Shown: piece after piece, positions 10,735 through 23,865 of the stretch
Position numbering within the stretch: the first letter of the stretch is position 1
How the letters are laid out: each line of letters opens with the position of its first letter
Source: Physcomitrium patens
Taxonomy: Eukaryota > Streptophyta > Bryopsida > Funariales > Funariaceae
NCBI RefSeq assembly: GCF_000002425.4
Contig: NC_037270.1
Coordinates: forward strand, 11,752,999-11,816,998
Direction: 5' to 3'
DNA length: 64,000 nt
Program-made: the position numbers and the translations under genes
The notes under the pieces: model-generated
The model's input: the letters and a program-made list of their open reading frames with translations, nothing else
Database searches by the model: none
Told to the model about the DNA's origin: nothing

Positions 10735-11075
10735 TTGATGGTGATCTTATAAAGTCCTCAACAATCTACATACATCTATAGAGATTGATCTTTTTTCTTC
10801 ACAAATAAGATAAGAGCTCTTATGAGAGATTTTGAATAATACATGAAGTTTTTAGCTAACTTCTCATTAATGTACTCTTTTAGTGTAGCCAACTCATTTT
10901 GCAATAAGCTATAGATTGGTTCGAATGCTGGTTGAGCTTCTTCTTATAGATCAATTAAACTATTGTAAAATTGATGCTCTAAAAGAATATCTACATTCTT
11001 CATTTCAAAAATATCCTAGAAATCTTGATATTGATTAGAAATACCTGAAATAAGACCAAATTTTCTAAAGTCTAA
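10735..11075 (-). pseudogene. Fragment of a sushi/Tcn1-like pol (RT N-terminal region)
   Basis: On the minus strand this aligns with bases 36330-36640 of S1: the segment after protease and the first RT block (LAELKTYIDENLAKNF in S1), including the KKKDGSLRMCVDY region. It is short, full of stops, and butts against the T2 LTR on its left. It is an isolated fragment. Confidence 0.65.
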
Positions 11076-11639
11076 ATTCTTACCAAATCCATAACAATAA
11101 AGATCTCAATACAATGTAAGACTAGGTATACTAGAACAAAACTGAAAGTAAGTAAACAAAATGGAACATGAAAGATATGACTAGCTAAAAGAGAATAGAA
11201 CCAAATAGAACCAAACAAAATCAAATAGAATGGAACAAAAAAACCAAACTTTAATATGAGAAAGAATTTAAAGCCATACTTGATTAAATTCATCAAATAG
11301 CCTCAATCAGTCATATTTATATTTTATTCAATTATCTTGAAACTTTTTATAATTTTTCTAATGATAGGCTCTATCAAAATAACTAGTCTTTTAAAATATT
11401 CTAAAAATAGGTCCTACCATGATAATACCTTAAGCTTTTTTAAAAGGTTCTCTGGTAGATCTCACATGAATCACCACCTTAACTTTAATTCTAGAATCTT
11501 CTCAAAAATAACTCTAATTACATATTTCTATGTGCAAATAATACAAATATCATATCCATGCTATGTTGTAGTTAATCTTCCTCTACTATTACAGAATGTC
11601 CTCATTTTGCTTCCAATGGTATTTTCAAATGGTTTTTTC
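11076..11639. other. Unassigned AT-rich stretch
   Basis: I see no convincing gene. It may contain the 3' end of chromovirus V, but no LTR could be delimited. Repeats of AAATAGAACCAAA occur near 11200. Confidence 0.35.
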
Positions 11640-13348
11640 ATAATAAATGAGGTTTTGTATAAATTCCTATATTACATTATAGATGAAATAACCTATTTAA
11701 AGGACTTTATACTAAAGTTACAAATGTCCATTGCCACAGCAAAGATAGTAATGCTCCAAAATATTATCCACCTCATACTCTTGTTGCTCATCAATCACAA
11801 CTAATGGTAGTAATGGTTATTAGTACTAGTCCAGAAAGCACATTGGTTCAATAATGAAATTTCTTGAGCTACAAAACATAAAAGATTCGATAAATCCAAA
11901 TATGTGACAAAATCTTGAAGCAATATGCAACATCAAAAATTACTACAAAAATATAAAAAGGTTCAAGCCATCAAAGTACTAGCTTACGGATTTGGATTGA
12001 TATAACAAGTAGAAGATTAACATTAGAGAGTAATACCTGGTCATCTTCCCAAAATAAATTGTATTACTAATAGTTATCTATATATTATTTCTATCAATTC
12101 TATGCAATAAAGAGATGATATTGTGCCTCCTGTAAGGCCGTTATAAGCTATTGTATAAACTCATCTATTTTTAGATTATTGGTGTGGATGGAATAATGGA
12201 AGATTTTTGGCATAATCGGATGTTAATCAATGTTTTGGAAGAATGGTGAATGATTGATACTTACTTGAATATTATTATTATAGGCAAATTTTAAAGGCAT
12301 CAAATATTCATCCTACTCATTATGATGAATTATCACAAATGTCTTTAATACATCCTCTATAATCAATTTGTACACTTTATTTATCCATGTGTTTAAAGAT
12401 AGAAGATTGTAGATATAGCAAGTGATATGCTTAGTAGCTTGAATAAGGCTTGCTAAAAATTTTCCATAAAATGTGGATCCTAATTTAAAATAAGGATATG
12501 AGATAATCCACAGTAACAAATAATAATGTCAAAGAAGACCCATGCAAGTATTGAGACATCAATATCAAAATACACTATAGCCAAGTGAGATTGTCTGAAG
12601 AATTAAATCACAAAGATAGCAACTGGGTGTGATTGTGAGGCATTTGCAACAAACATGTAATGAGATCCATAGTTATTTGCTCTTAATATGCTATAGATAG
12701 TTGAATTGGTTGCAATAATCTAAGAAATGTTGTATTGTATATTTTATTATGCTAGCATGATTTACAAAAAAGCAAAAAAGCTTGAACATCACAATCCAAA
12801 CCTACTCAAAACTATGTCTTTGAGATCTGTTCTAAAATCTTCTCACATCCTAGGTGTTTAGATATTGGGATGTGGTATTCTTCTTAAGGTATATACATCT
12901 AAATTATAACATTGTCAAGTATATAAATCTATTTTTTGAAATAAAGCAAGTCATCATAGATATGATAATCTTGATATTATACATCGTTCACCTTCAATTG
13001 ATTAATAATCATCTTAAAATAAGCATTGCAATACATAGCTTTCTTCTATTTAACTCTTCTTGTTAAATATGAAATGACACTATTAACGGTAGCAAATTTT
13101 GCCTTATTATCTTATTTAGATTTTAAATTAAATTTACATAATAAGGTATCTGGCACAATGTGTTGTTGTCCTTACTTGTATTCAAGCAGAATATCAAAGA
13201 GCTGCAATTACTCTTCTCAATAATAATGTCATGTTTTCATATTTTTTAGATGCAAATCGTGTAGCAAAGGCCAGTAGTCAGTCCGAACAATCACTAGCTT
13301 CTCCAACAAATAGTATCACCATATCCTTATAGCATGTAAAATTGCTAG
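11640..13348 (-). pseudogene. RNase H, integrase and chromodomain relic of chromovirus V
   Basis: Read on the minus strand from 13348 downward: RNase H (VRTDYWPLLHDL, near 13290), the post-RNase H LLYFKK-IYI block (12930), the GLLQPI...MDLIT start of the integrase core (12650), a decayed HPQTDGQTE-like region (12380), and a chromodomain (IDEQQEYEVDNILEHY, near 11800). Every part has stops and frameshifts. The order and motifs fit a Reina/Tekay-like chromovirus. Its upstream half is found at 24624-25026, 28648-29758 and 42843-43610, displaced by later insertions. Confidence 0.65.
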
Positions 13349-13353
13349 TTATT
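13349..13353. other. Target-site duplication of T3 (left)
   Basis: TTATT immediately left of the T3 LTR is repeated at 24619-24623, immediately right of the other LTR. The duplication fixes the element ends. Confidence 0.85.
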
Positions 13354-14105
13354 TGTGATTTTTGTTTTACTTATTCTACAATTCCTTCCAGAATAAACCT
13401 GTATAAGAGAATTCGAATACTGGGAAAGACTAAGCGCATGAGTTTCACTTGTTAGGGTTACACAATTAACTATATTCCAAACTACTAAAATACTAAGAAA
13501 TACTACAATGCTTCTTCCCAGTAATAATATTCCTTCATCAACTAATAACCACAATGTGTAACTCTGCACTCTCAAAAGACCACTCAAAATTCAATAAATT
13601 CCATCCAACACCAGGAATAACAAACTTCACTCCAACCAATCTGAATTCATAGAATTCCTGTAATCACAAACTTCCTCTATCGAAACACATACATACAACT
13701 CTCAATAAACAATAATCATAATCTTCCAATAACTTCTCATATAATTCAATCACTCAGTATTCCAATTACATAATCAATAACTCATAAATCAATCTCTGAT
13801 TTATTCTACAGACTCACTTCTCAGTATTTAGAAACTATCCATTATTCTTCAACAACAAAGAAAACAAAAGAAACAAAGAAGAAGCACCAAGCTTAATCCT
13901 GGCTCATGACTATCACAGTCTGGCCTCCCAACAAACTTCTACAACTTCTATATAATTACTACCGATTTCCAAATTCTAATCGTAATCCTATAATAACTGC
14001 TTTTAATAACTGAATCAATCATTCGTCCTCCTAAACTGACTATTCTATGGACTATTAATCTATTTTACCAATAGCTCAGAAAAATGAACTAATATCTGTT
14101 CTACA
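13354..14105 (-). repeat. 3' LTR of T3
   Basis: It starts TGTGATT on the plus strand and ends TTCTACA, matching 23866-24618 throughout. On the element strand it has a TATA-like ATTATATAG, then about 30 bases later the block CCAGACTGTGATAGTCATGA. Confidence 0.9.
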
Positions 14106-14120
14106 TAGCCCCACTCCTAT
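14106..14120 (-). other. Polypurine tract of T3
   Basis: On the minus strand ATAGGAGTGGGGCTA lies directly before the 3' LTR, nearly identical to the tract in T1. Confidence 0.8.
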
Positions 14121-14289
14121 TTGTGTAGCATCCTTGCAAATATATAATTGATTCCTATCTAAAAACTACTTTAAAAAATTATATAAAATTATTAATTCAT
14201 CTAATCCACCTAATTAATTATTTACTGCATTATCGAATGTAGGTTCCATCAATTCTGGTTCTAAATTCAAATTTTTTTCCTCTTTCAAT

Positions 14290-15716
14290 CCGTCCATCGG
14301 CTCCTTCCTCAACTAGTTTGATAGATCTTCATTATCCTCACCCAATTCACGGACTTGAGCCTCCAATTTCAAGATCTGGGTATCACAAAGTTTTAATTGA
14401 TGCTATTGCTGATTCATCTATTCTGGAACATCTTCAATTGACACTTGAGACTCGCTTCTCACTATTAACTCTTCCATCAATTTTATCACCTCAACTTGTA
14501 TAACTTCGATTTCGGACCTCAACTTCTCCATTTTGTATCTGAATTGGTCACTCAATGTTTCTTTCTCTTTGGTCAATAACTTTGCCTTGTCACCTTCCGC
14601 CTACAACTGGCATTTGAGTTTCTCTCATTCCAAATCCCATGTCTTGCGATTCTAGATCAATTCATCCCGTTGTCCTTCAACAATCCATAAGATGTGTTCT
14701 TTTTATTTTGTCGAAGACTCATATTGGTGAATCTATTTCCGCTCCAATACCAGCTTAGATTCTCTAATTTTATTTATCGTCCATTCTTGCTCTTCAATTC
14801 TTTGGTTTTGCTCTGATATTACCTTCATACTGTCCTCTAAATCCCGTTTGCTACTGCCCTCTACATCTAGTGCTCTCACCATACAATATATTTGTAAAAT
14901 ATGCTTCAATAAAACATCCTTAAGAGGTATTCCTTCGGACAATCGATCTTGTAGAAATGCCAATTAATTAATATCCATCAAAATAGGGATTTCATTCTCT
15001 TCCTCCACCGCTAAACAAATTAGAATCTATTCTAATTCAATAACTGGAACGATCCATTGTACCACTGTATGATTTGACTCCCTAATTTTGTATATTACAT
15101 CTACTGTATTGATATTCTGTACCAACAAATTTCATTCTCTCTGCGGAGGCATTGGCACTAGTACAAGACTTTTCTCTACTTGTATTGTTTGACACAATGT
15201 GTGCGCGATCACAGTATACACATAATTGGAACAAAATAAATAAGTCAATTTCTCCAATTTTTACTTGGCTCCTATCTCTACATGAATACGAGTGGCTACG
15301 TACACTATCCAGTTGAACACCATTCCTTCTAGTGCCCCTACCGCTGCATATAATAACCATTTGGACATATATGTAAGGTGTCGGTACAATCCTAACTGCC
15401 TCACCACAAAACAGAACTATTCCATGAGTTCTAGTGAAATTGCCTTAGCAGTCCGCTAACCTTGGCTCCTCTCAAAGGCCAACATACCTCCCTTGAAATA
15501 TCTTCGTGGACTAAAGTCACTTGAGTCATCAGCTCCTACCACAATTTCTCCAATGGAAAGATATAGCACCTTTTTCAAGATTGTTCCATCAATCCCGATA
15601 ATTCGCCCTTGTACCACACTCGATCCATCCTCCGAGTCATAATTCACGATATATTCCTCCACTAATGACACATTAATTGATGATAAGTGATTTGGCAGGT
15701 ACAAAAATTGGAACAA
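14290..15716 (-). pseudogene. Coiled-coil extra ORF (T3), broken
   Basis: The N-terminal domain at 15716-15456 is open and matches T1 (NYDSEDGSSVVQGRIIGID, LYLSIGE, YFKGGMLAFERSQG). The middle part (15360-15082) and the coiled-coil part (14963 to about 14290) are in separate frames or split by stops. The C-terminal coiled coil includes SEQNQRIEEQEWTINKIRES and EAQVRELGE. T3 shows that the N-terminal homology starts before the T1 ATG, with a LYLPNHLSSI-like lead-in. Confidence 0.75.
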
Positions 15717-16199
15717 CTGCGCATTTTGAAAGTCTTTTATACTTTTCGGCGTCTAGCAAATCTCTAACTTCATCAGCTCCATATTGGTAATAATTATCAT
15801 AAAAGGTAGTTTTGATGTGCATCTAGCTCTCACATTTCGTCCACTATCCTCTTTATCTGTAGCTCACTTTGTACTTTCAATTGCCATGATGCTTCCCCTC
15901 TCAAACTCTTAACTGGAACTACTACGCTCGAAAACTTAAAAAACATAAGAACTAGTAATCTCAGAAAACAACCAAGAATGACAACACAGAATGACCTCTA
16001 ACTGGTGCCTCACTCTTATTCTCTTACTATCGGTGATCATGACAACATGTTATCCATATTGTTTGTTTCTCATCTCCGTCCCATCTCACACATTAATAAT
16101 TACTAATTATCTTTTCAGCTACCTCTACATCCTAATGCACTTATACCATACTTAGGTCTACCTTGTGTCCATTCAAAGTCACCCCTCCAAAAAAAATGA

Positions 16200-17547
16200 A
16201 AACCCGTCCCAAGTTTTATATATTATATAACCGTAATCGGTTCTAGTTAATGTGGGTACTGAAGCGATGGCCCAAGAAATCCTCCAATTGAACATACCCA
16301 TTGAAAAAACCTTCAATCATCCAATATAGCCCATGCCAATGAACTTGAAATTTTTTCAAAAAATGATTAAATCGGCTATCATACACTAATAACAAAACAT
16401 TGGGCATAAAAATCTTCAGACGTAGTTTACTATCATACTAACTCTTCTTCTATTTTTGAGTTGCTTCCATGTAGAAAAGAGCTATAGCCCATATTTCATC
16501 CAATTCTTCCAATTTTGCCAACAAAAAATGTAAGGACTCTTTGTCACTGAGTCATTCATCCAATGCAATCCGTAAACTTTGAACCTCCAACTCGATGGGT
16601 AAAATTGCCTCTTGACCGTAAACTAGTTGAAACGGAATAGAGTTGGTAGTTACTTTATATGCAGTGTGATATGCCCACAAAGCCGCAAAGAATTTGGTCT
16701 CCCAATCAATACCCGCCCCCAAAATTGTCTTAGTCAAGACCTTGCACAAAATTTTGTTGGTCTTTTCCATTTGTCTATTAGTACGAGGATGATAAGGAGT
16801 GGTTTTTTGATGCTTAATCTCATATGTATTTGTCAAGGCAGCTATGGTAGCATTTAGAAAATAGGTGCCGCGATTGCCAATCAATTCCTTCAAACATCCA
16901 AATCGAGTTATAATATTCTTGTATAGAAAAGTAGCCACCGTACTGGCATTATCATGGTGGGTAGCAATAGCCTCTACCCATTTTGTTATATAGTCCGTGG
17001 TGACTAAAATATATCACTTTTGGCCAGATTTTGATGCTAGTGTGATGGGACTAACAAAATCAATACCCCATTTTCTAAACAGAGCATGTACCAAGATTGA
17101 AACTAATAGCATGGCGAAAGTACCCGTGGGTCAACCAATTCGTTAACAGGGATCACAACAATGAACAAATTGGTGCCCATCAAAAAACATTGTGGGCCAC
17201 CAATATTCGGCTATTAAAGCCTTGCAAGCAGTACTATCTCCCGCAAAATGACCACCACAAGTATCCAAATGGCAACCTTTGAGGATCAACTGTACTTCAC
17301 TTGAAAAGATACAATGGCGTAAAATACCATCTTTGTCTTGTTTATACAAAGCATCGCAAATCATTGTGTACGGGGCACTCTTCTGAATGAGCCGCTTCTT
17401 AAGCTTCTCGGTGAAAGTCGGTGGAAAGGTGTGGAAGGTCAAAAACTGAATGATTTCACTATATTCGGAGAAAATCACATCCACCACAAAAATTTTGGTA
17501 TCGAAAAGAGCATCTGGGATAGGCTCGTTGCCAAAAATATTAGACAA
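16200..17547 (-). pseudogene. Integrase (T3), broken
   Basis: 17547-17143 is open and covers the RNase H-integrase connection and zinc-binding region (CHLDTCGGHFAGDS, HCCDPC). 16938-16552 is open and covers most of the DDE core (GNRGTYFLN, TTPYHPRTNRQMEKTN, FQLVYGQEAILPIE). The second catalytic Asp of the usual SDRG is now Asn (GNRG). The C-terminal module (FMPNVLLLVYDS, YRVIEGFFNGYV-like) follows with stops near 16400-16260. Confidence 0.85.
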
Positions 17548-17559
17548 CCAAGATAAATG

Positions 17560-18790
17560 ATCAACATTGGCATGTTTCTTCTCAGGTCATACGATAATTA
17601 TAAAATTGAACTCTTATAAGAGTAAGATCCATCAGACAATGCACCCACTCAATTGAGGCTTATTAATCATATATTTGAGGGCATCATGATCCACATAAAA
17701 AACAAATGAATACCCAAGTAAATAATGCTAAAATTTTTGAACCGAGTATATTATATCCAACGCTTCTCGTTCAATAGTAGTATAATTGCATTCGACAACC
17801 ACCAATTGCTCATTGGCATAATAGATAGGATGATCCAGATCCTTGTCATCCTTCTCACTTTACACCGATCTAATGGCCACATTAGATGCATCAACGTATA
17901 TATGAAAGAACTCCGTCTAACGAGGAGCCACCAATATTGGTACACAGATCAATTTTGACTTCAACGCTTCAAAGGCCATAGTACACTCCATGGTCCAGAT
18001 GGGACTCGTCCCATCTGATGGAGGTTTCTTTAGTAAGTTTGTTAAAGGTTGACAAATAACTATGAACGAATGAATGAATCTTTGATAATAATTGACATGG
18101 CCCACAAATCCACGAACATTGGAGACCGTCTCTGGGTGGAGCAAGTTCATTATATACTACACTTTGTCAGGATCCATAGCAATAGCATGGTTGGAGATGA
18201 TATGTTCCAATAATTTATTGGATGGAACACCAAATTGACACTTCTCTGAGTTCAACGATATTCCAAACTTAATGCACCGAGCCAAACATTTGTCTAGATA
18301 ATTAAGATGATCCTGTTTTGTACTGAATGCACAAAAGCCATCTAAAAAGATCTCCATAAACAGCCAGAGATAGTCTTGGAAGGCTTGAGTCATGACTCTC
18401 TGAAACGTGGCTGGGACATTACATAACCTAAAAGGCATCACGCGATAAGCAAATGTGCCCCAATCCATAGTAAAGATTGTCTTAAGCTGGTCTTCCATTG
18501 CAATTTGAACTTGATTATATCTGGAAAATCCATTGAGGAATTAATAACATTCGTGATTGGCTATGGCATCCAATATACTATCTATGAAAGGCAACAAAAA
18601 ATAATCCTTCTTGATGGCCACATTAAGTTTTCGAAAATCATAACAAATACAGTTTTTTTCATTCTTTTTCGGCACCATGATGATTAGAGAAATCCACTCG
18701 CTATTTGGCACCGGATAAATGAAACCAACCGCAAGAAGCTTGTCCAATTCTTCCTTCACTATGAGAAAATATTTAGGATTAAGGCGATAT
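17560..18790 (-). pseudogene. Reverse transcriptase and RNase H (T3), broken
   Basis: Open pieces at 18759-18541, 18498-18157 and 18150-17917 together cover RT: VPKKNEKNCICYDFRKLN, TMDWGTFAYRVMPFRLCN, and EIFLDGFCAF. The catalytic FLDD has become FLDG, which alone would inactivate the enzyme. RNase H follows (HPIYYANEQLV, then HYLLGYSFVFYVDHDALKYM near 17700). Stops separate the pieces. Confidence 0.85.
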
Positions 18791-19035
18791 TATCTTTGCC
18801 ATACCGATTTAGCATTCTCTTCTAAAAAGATATGATGCTCACAGACGTCAGCAAGAATACCCTTTAAATCAAAGTCTAAGCAAAAGTGGACTTATGCTGT
18901 AAGAAAAATTTTGTCTAACAAGTCAACTCTTGATCCTTAATACCTTCATAGACCTTAATTGTCTGTGGCTCTGCTAAAGGTCGCTAAGTGAATAGTTTGA
19001 CATAAAGGTGCAACAACGATGTTTTGTTTCAATCC

Positions 19036-20067
19036 CTACGCTGGTTGAAAATCAGTCGATAAGTTCAATATGTCCAAAGTACTGAATCCTGTGTCCAGGG
19101 CACTAACATGGTGCACATCATAGTTGGTCATCCAATCAATACTAACATACTTAGAATTTTTTGAATCAGTCAGATATATCAAGTACTCCTCCGGACCTCC
19201 ACATTGGTATACTACTCCAGGGTGTTGCGCTGCCTCCACGGATGCCTCTGTAATCAATGCGACTATATCATCATTGGAGCTAAGCTCATCGTCTGACATC
19301 AATTCAGATGTTGGCAATTGAGACTCTCCATGATAGCGTACTGGGTACATTTGTAATACCATTTTGTCGCCGCCCTTGCCAATTGTCAAAGTCCCTCGAT
19401 CCTAATCATTCTTGGGCTTTGCCTGATTAATCCAGGGTCATCTCAATAAAATTGGATATGATAAAATCAAACGATGTAGCCAAAAGATAATATAGTCAAT
19501 TACATATGCAATACCAGTAATTATAGTTTGAATACTCCGTAAAATATCCATTGGTTTAACCCGGCTATGATTTGCCATCCGTAATACCAATATCATGGAT
19601 ACTAAGTATTCCAAATCTAAAGCATCCATTGTATCAACGTTCATTAAATTGACACTGGAACCACCATCCACCTAAACACCCGAGATCTTAACACCATAAA
19701 TCGAAACATCGATGGTTGATGCACCTGGGTCAGGGTTCAAACTGACTTCACAAACTTCCTTATTACATTGTCTATGTCATGTTAACGATAAATTTAATAT
19801 AGAACGACACTCTGGTGCGAAAGCTAGAAGTTGCTTCATAAAAATAGAAGGCCGAATAGCATCCAGATCCTTTAATATGTCATAGGATTTTATATTTAGA
19901 GTAATGCCCAATACCTTCTTTCTTTTCATTGGTTGGAGTTTAACTCCTTGAGGTAAGATATTCTTCCACCCTGGACTCAGAATTGGAAGAGCAGACAGAG
20001 TTTCCTTAGAATTCAAGCCTCCTAGAAGATCTTTCAATAGACAAGACGTTTTTTGGAATGGCATCAA
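19036..20067 (-). pseudogene. Pre-protease, protease and linker to RT (T3)
   Basis: 20067-19777 matches the start of T1's segment (SYDILKDLDAIRPS, KQLLAFAPECR). The protease is at 19740-19438 (VDGGSSVNLMNVDTMDAL, VLRMANHSRVKPMDIL). The linker at 19389-19036 contains CGGPEEYLI, also seen in T1 (HCGGPGEYF). A stop in the same ND-RGTLTIGK context as in T1 suggests that it is shared by the family or arose at the same Trp codon twice. Confidence 0.8.
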
Positions 20068-20079
20068 GAATGGAACAGC

Positions 20080-22123
20080 TTAAAATGGATCCAAAGCCTC
20101 CGTAATCAATACCTCATTGAATAGCCCAACCAAGTCAGGTTGCATATTGAATAAGAGGCCCGTAATAGGACCTCGATTGGATGTCCCCATAATTGGGTCT
20201 AATTGGCCCTTCGCTTCAGGATCACCCAAATGTTGAATTGGTCCTTTTTCTTTTTGCTGACTCCTGGAAAGAATGGCTTGGACACATTCTACTCGATTTA
20301 TCAGAGAATCTTGAAGAACTTGATGTATCTCCTCCATTTTTTCTTAGTTTTGGATCTGCTGATTCTGATTATTGAAATTGAACGGGGCATTACATTATTG
20401 ATAAGTATGCCCTGATTGCTTACAATTCCCTCAAACTAGTGCATAATCATCATTAGCTCTAGGATTCGGACATTCACTGGCATAATGGCCAATCTGTCTA
20501 TAACAGAAACGAAGTGGTCTTCTTGCACCCCCATCACGCATATTGGATGTCTCCACTTGTATATACCTACTAGACTTGTTCCATATAGGGTTAGAAAATG
20601 ATCTTAGTTGTTCTATTGGAATGGAGGGAACTTAGTTTGATGACGCCGATGGAGCATATTGCTGATACCCTCTGCTACTCCTTCCCATAGTTCTGGGGGT
20701 TTGATACAGACCCTTGATTAAAATTAGAACTTTAAAAGTTACTGAATGCTTGATTTTGTCGATGAGATCGATTTCCATTCCATCCATATGTATTTTCCGA
20801 TTGAACTTGATTGACATCCTAGTGAGATGGTGGGATCATGGTCTGATTACTGAATTGTTGTTGCCTTTGCAAATTCCAACAATTAGTTGTTAAGTGCTTT
20901 CCTCCGCAAAATGTACATTGACCCATCATTTGTGAGGGTGAAGGGCATTCTATTACCAAATAATCGTGGCCCTTACAATTACTGCACCAAACATTGATTC
21001 TAGTATTGGTAGGCTTTTGCCTCTTCTCCTTATCCTTGGCCATATTGACGGCCATTTCCTCCATTTTCTTTATCAAGTTTAACAACAAGGCTTCATTGGA
21101 ATCTTTTGGGGCTGGTATTATTGATAACTCTGCCATAGTTAACGCTTGTTGTTGATACGGAAAATAAGGAGCATATGCTGTTCTCACATTTGGTGGTATA
21201 GCTTGCAATAGAGTGACATTAATTGGCCCCTGAATATTGGCACCGGATTTACCTTTGTATCTAACATCCGTGGATAAGCATCCACTAATCCGTTCCAAGT
21301 CAGATTTTGATAACTGCCTTGAATTGGAATCATCATAGCTCCCATAGTTAAAAACTGATCATAATGGCATTCCTCTCAAACCTTGGCTCTATTAAGGGAT
21401 GCAGACACCGTAACGGGTTGAGCTTCTTTCACAAATATTTTTAACTCTGGTAGTTGCAAACCATTGATTAATATGGATAAGATAAGTACCTCCGATATTT
21501 GGTGATTCAGCCATTTACTAAGTATATCAGCCACCCAACCATAATATGATTCTACCGCCTTCCCTAGGATGATTTTACTGTTCATTAACCTCTCTCGAAG
21601 ACGATCTTCAAAACCTATTGGCCGAAAATGGGTTAAAAATGTATTTTTCAATGCTTCCCAATTTGGAAATTTATCCATTGGTTGGTGGTTGTACCATTCA
21701 TACATCATTTCCTTTAAGGTTATTGACAACCATCGTAACCAAATATCTTCGATTCTTCCATTATTGGCTACACATGCTGTCAGAAACTGAGACAAATGTT
21801 GATTAAGATCTGCACCCGGAAAGCCTCTAAAAGTAGGTAATGGAGCCATGCTCGTTGTGCGATTGCTCACGTCACCCATTTGTAGTCCTATTGGAATCGC
21901 TAGACCACCCGTCGCCATTGAAGAGGACAATGTGCCGCTTAATCTCTTATTAAAATTACCAATTTTAAACTTTCTAGACTTTCTAATTTTAGACTTTCTA
22001 ACCTCTTTAATTTACTTTTATTATCCCTGAATAAGTTTATTGGTTGAATTGGAGGTAAAAATGATGGATTTTAAAATACGCTGAATTGGCCCTTATTGGC
22101 AAGCAATTTATGCCATTCTACGC
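20080..22123 (-). pseudogene. Gag with several CCHC-like zinc knuckles (T3)
   Basis: 21930-21376 holds the capsid-like region (PLPTFRGFPGADLNQHLSQFL, a typical gypsy Gag start). 21298-20819 continues to two Cys/His clusters (CSNCKGHDYLVIEC and CTFCGGKHLTTNC). A further pair near 20530-20410 matches T4's CFYCRQIGHYASEC and NCKQSGHTYQ. 20337-20080 is the C-terminal region. Gag packages the RNA in the particle. Stops and frame shifts separate the pieces. 22060-22123 belongs to the N-terminal extension that continues beyond solo LTR P1. Confidence 0.75.
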
Positions 22124-23375
22124 TGTCGGGGTAGAGAGGTTTTGCCTCAAGAAAGCGCTGGGCTGCTGGCTGTCACTAATTGCTCAATCAAGCTTAAAAT
22201 AAGAAAATCCTAATTTTATATATATAAGTTCTCCTTTTGGGACAATTACCCCAAATACTTAAGTCTTAAATAACCAACAACACCCAAAATATGTTAGAAG
22301 TACTCTAAAACCTTGTATATCCTTGTGTGGAAATTCTTCCGAACCTCAACACCTCATAACTCTTGATCCAACCGTCCAAACAAGATCAAAATTTACATGA
22401 AGTACTGATATGTTGTTATTGATTTGTAAAACAAATTTCAACCGCAAATTCGTTGCGGATCTTGAGATATCTTCAAAACCCTAACAGTCGCTTCAAACCC
22501 TAATCTTTATATACCCGCGCGCAATTTTCTTCATATCTCACAAACCATAAGTCCAAATGCCACGAAACTTATATAAATAGCTTTTTAACTCAAATTTTTA
22601 CATTCTCCCAAAGTTTTAGCCAAAATTTCATTCGAAAACTCAAGTTATGGCTCCTAACACTACTTTGAACAAAACCACTCACTTACTGCCTTTGATTTGA
22701 ATGCATTGTCTTTAACTCCCTATAACTCCTTCATATAAACTCCAAATGCAAAATTTCCTTCGCAAAAGATGTATGGCTTGAAGTTGCCCTTCTAGCCACA
22801 CCTTTCGATCTCCAAAAGCTTCCGTAAGACTCCTCTTAAACTCAAAAGAGTAACAGTAGGTCTCAAATTGACACCTTAACTTCAAACGGCTATAATTGAT
22901 TCACCCTAACTTCGAACCCTATGAAATTTGTACAAAAATTGTAGCAAAAATCCTAAAATTTACAACCCTTGACTCTGATTTCCTAATGGCCTCTTTGAAG
23001 TCGCCGAAATCCATATCAAGGTCGCGGGCAGCCTCCTAAAAGCCCATTGGGCATGGATTTCGACCAATGGGGATGAAGATCCTTATTTCTACCTTCATCC
23101 AACCATGCCTTGGTTTCATCCCTCCCAATTAATCTCCTATTAGTTTAAATCTTCATCTTTAGGCTCCTATCTCCTCTCAAGGCTTCATACTTAACATTAA
23201 GGTTCTATAACTTTTATATACTATAATCAAACTAAGTTAGGAAAATAAAATAAAGTTTTTTCATACCAACTCTTTTTAATTTAATCTATTATCCACTCTA
23301 ACACACATCTAGATTTATCAACATATAATATGTTTTAACTAATTTTTACATACTGTAAGCATTTACAGTATGACA
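22124..23375. mobile_element. P1: solo LTR inside T3
   Basis: A 1252-bp unit starts TGTCGGGGTAG and ends TACAGTATGACA. It matches 26941-28198 along its length. It is flanked by ACGC (22120-22123) and ACGG (23376-23379), a 4-bp target duplication with one change. Deleting the unit and one duplicate puts the T3 reading frame on both sides back in register, which confirms the borders. It has no internal coding region. Confidence 0.85.
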
Positions 23376-23674
23376 ACGGAACCAATTTTTATAGAATCGG
23401 CAGTTTCCACTATTGAGAAGGTATCCAATGGAGTACCCAATTCTTCTGTATTTCTTCTACTTGTAGTTAACGAGCTTAAGAGATATGCTGGGCTGTTGAC
23501 AAAATTTCCTGCGAGTGCTCTTGGTAATTTTCTTAACGGTATATATGTGTGAAATATTAGAAAACAGTCAGCTTCTGGATATGCTCGGATATATTGATAG
23601 GCATGCAACCATTGCTTAATCCAACTTTGTTGATGCTTCCTTTTTAACTTGTGTTCTTGCTCGTTTGGTAACAA
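23376..23674 (-). pseudogene. N-terminal leader/Gag ORF of T3
   Basis: An open minus-strand segment of about 100 codons with a basic start (EHKLKRKHQQSWIKQW) lies between the primer site and the main Gag. It ends at the P1 insertion and continues in the same frame past it for about 20 codons. I do not recognise the domain. Confidence 0.5.
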
Positions 23675-23840
23675 TTTTCTTGCTTGCGCTTTCTCTTATC
23701 TTTCTTTTGACTGACATGTTTTCTTTACTTCAATGTTCTCATTCTTAATAACCATAATCTTTCATTATATACTACTGAATTTACTTCCTATTTTCTATCT
23801 ACCCATCTGGCAGTTAATTCCTAATACTCAATGCTATTGT

Positions 23841-23861
23841 CGATCCCCGATAGCGGTACCA
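23841..23861 (-). promoter_or_regulatory. Primer-binding site of T3 (aspartate-tRNA-like)
   Basis: On the element strand TGGTACCGCTATCGGGGAT lies four bases inside the 5' LTR. It resembles the aspartate-tRNA primer site TGGCGCCGTTGCCGGGG used by Athila/Tat elements, with three or four transitions. It supports the lineage assignment. Confidence 0.65.
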
Positions 23862-23865
23862 AAAA

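Noticed and set aside
11337..11804. A 155-codon plus-strand open frame
   Set aside because: It is antisense to the decayed chromodomain and 3' end of chromovirus V. Its Ile/Leu/Phe-rich, AT-driven composition is not a domain signature.
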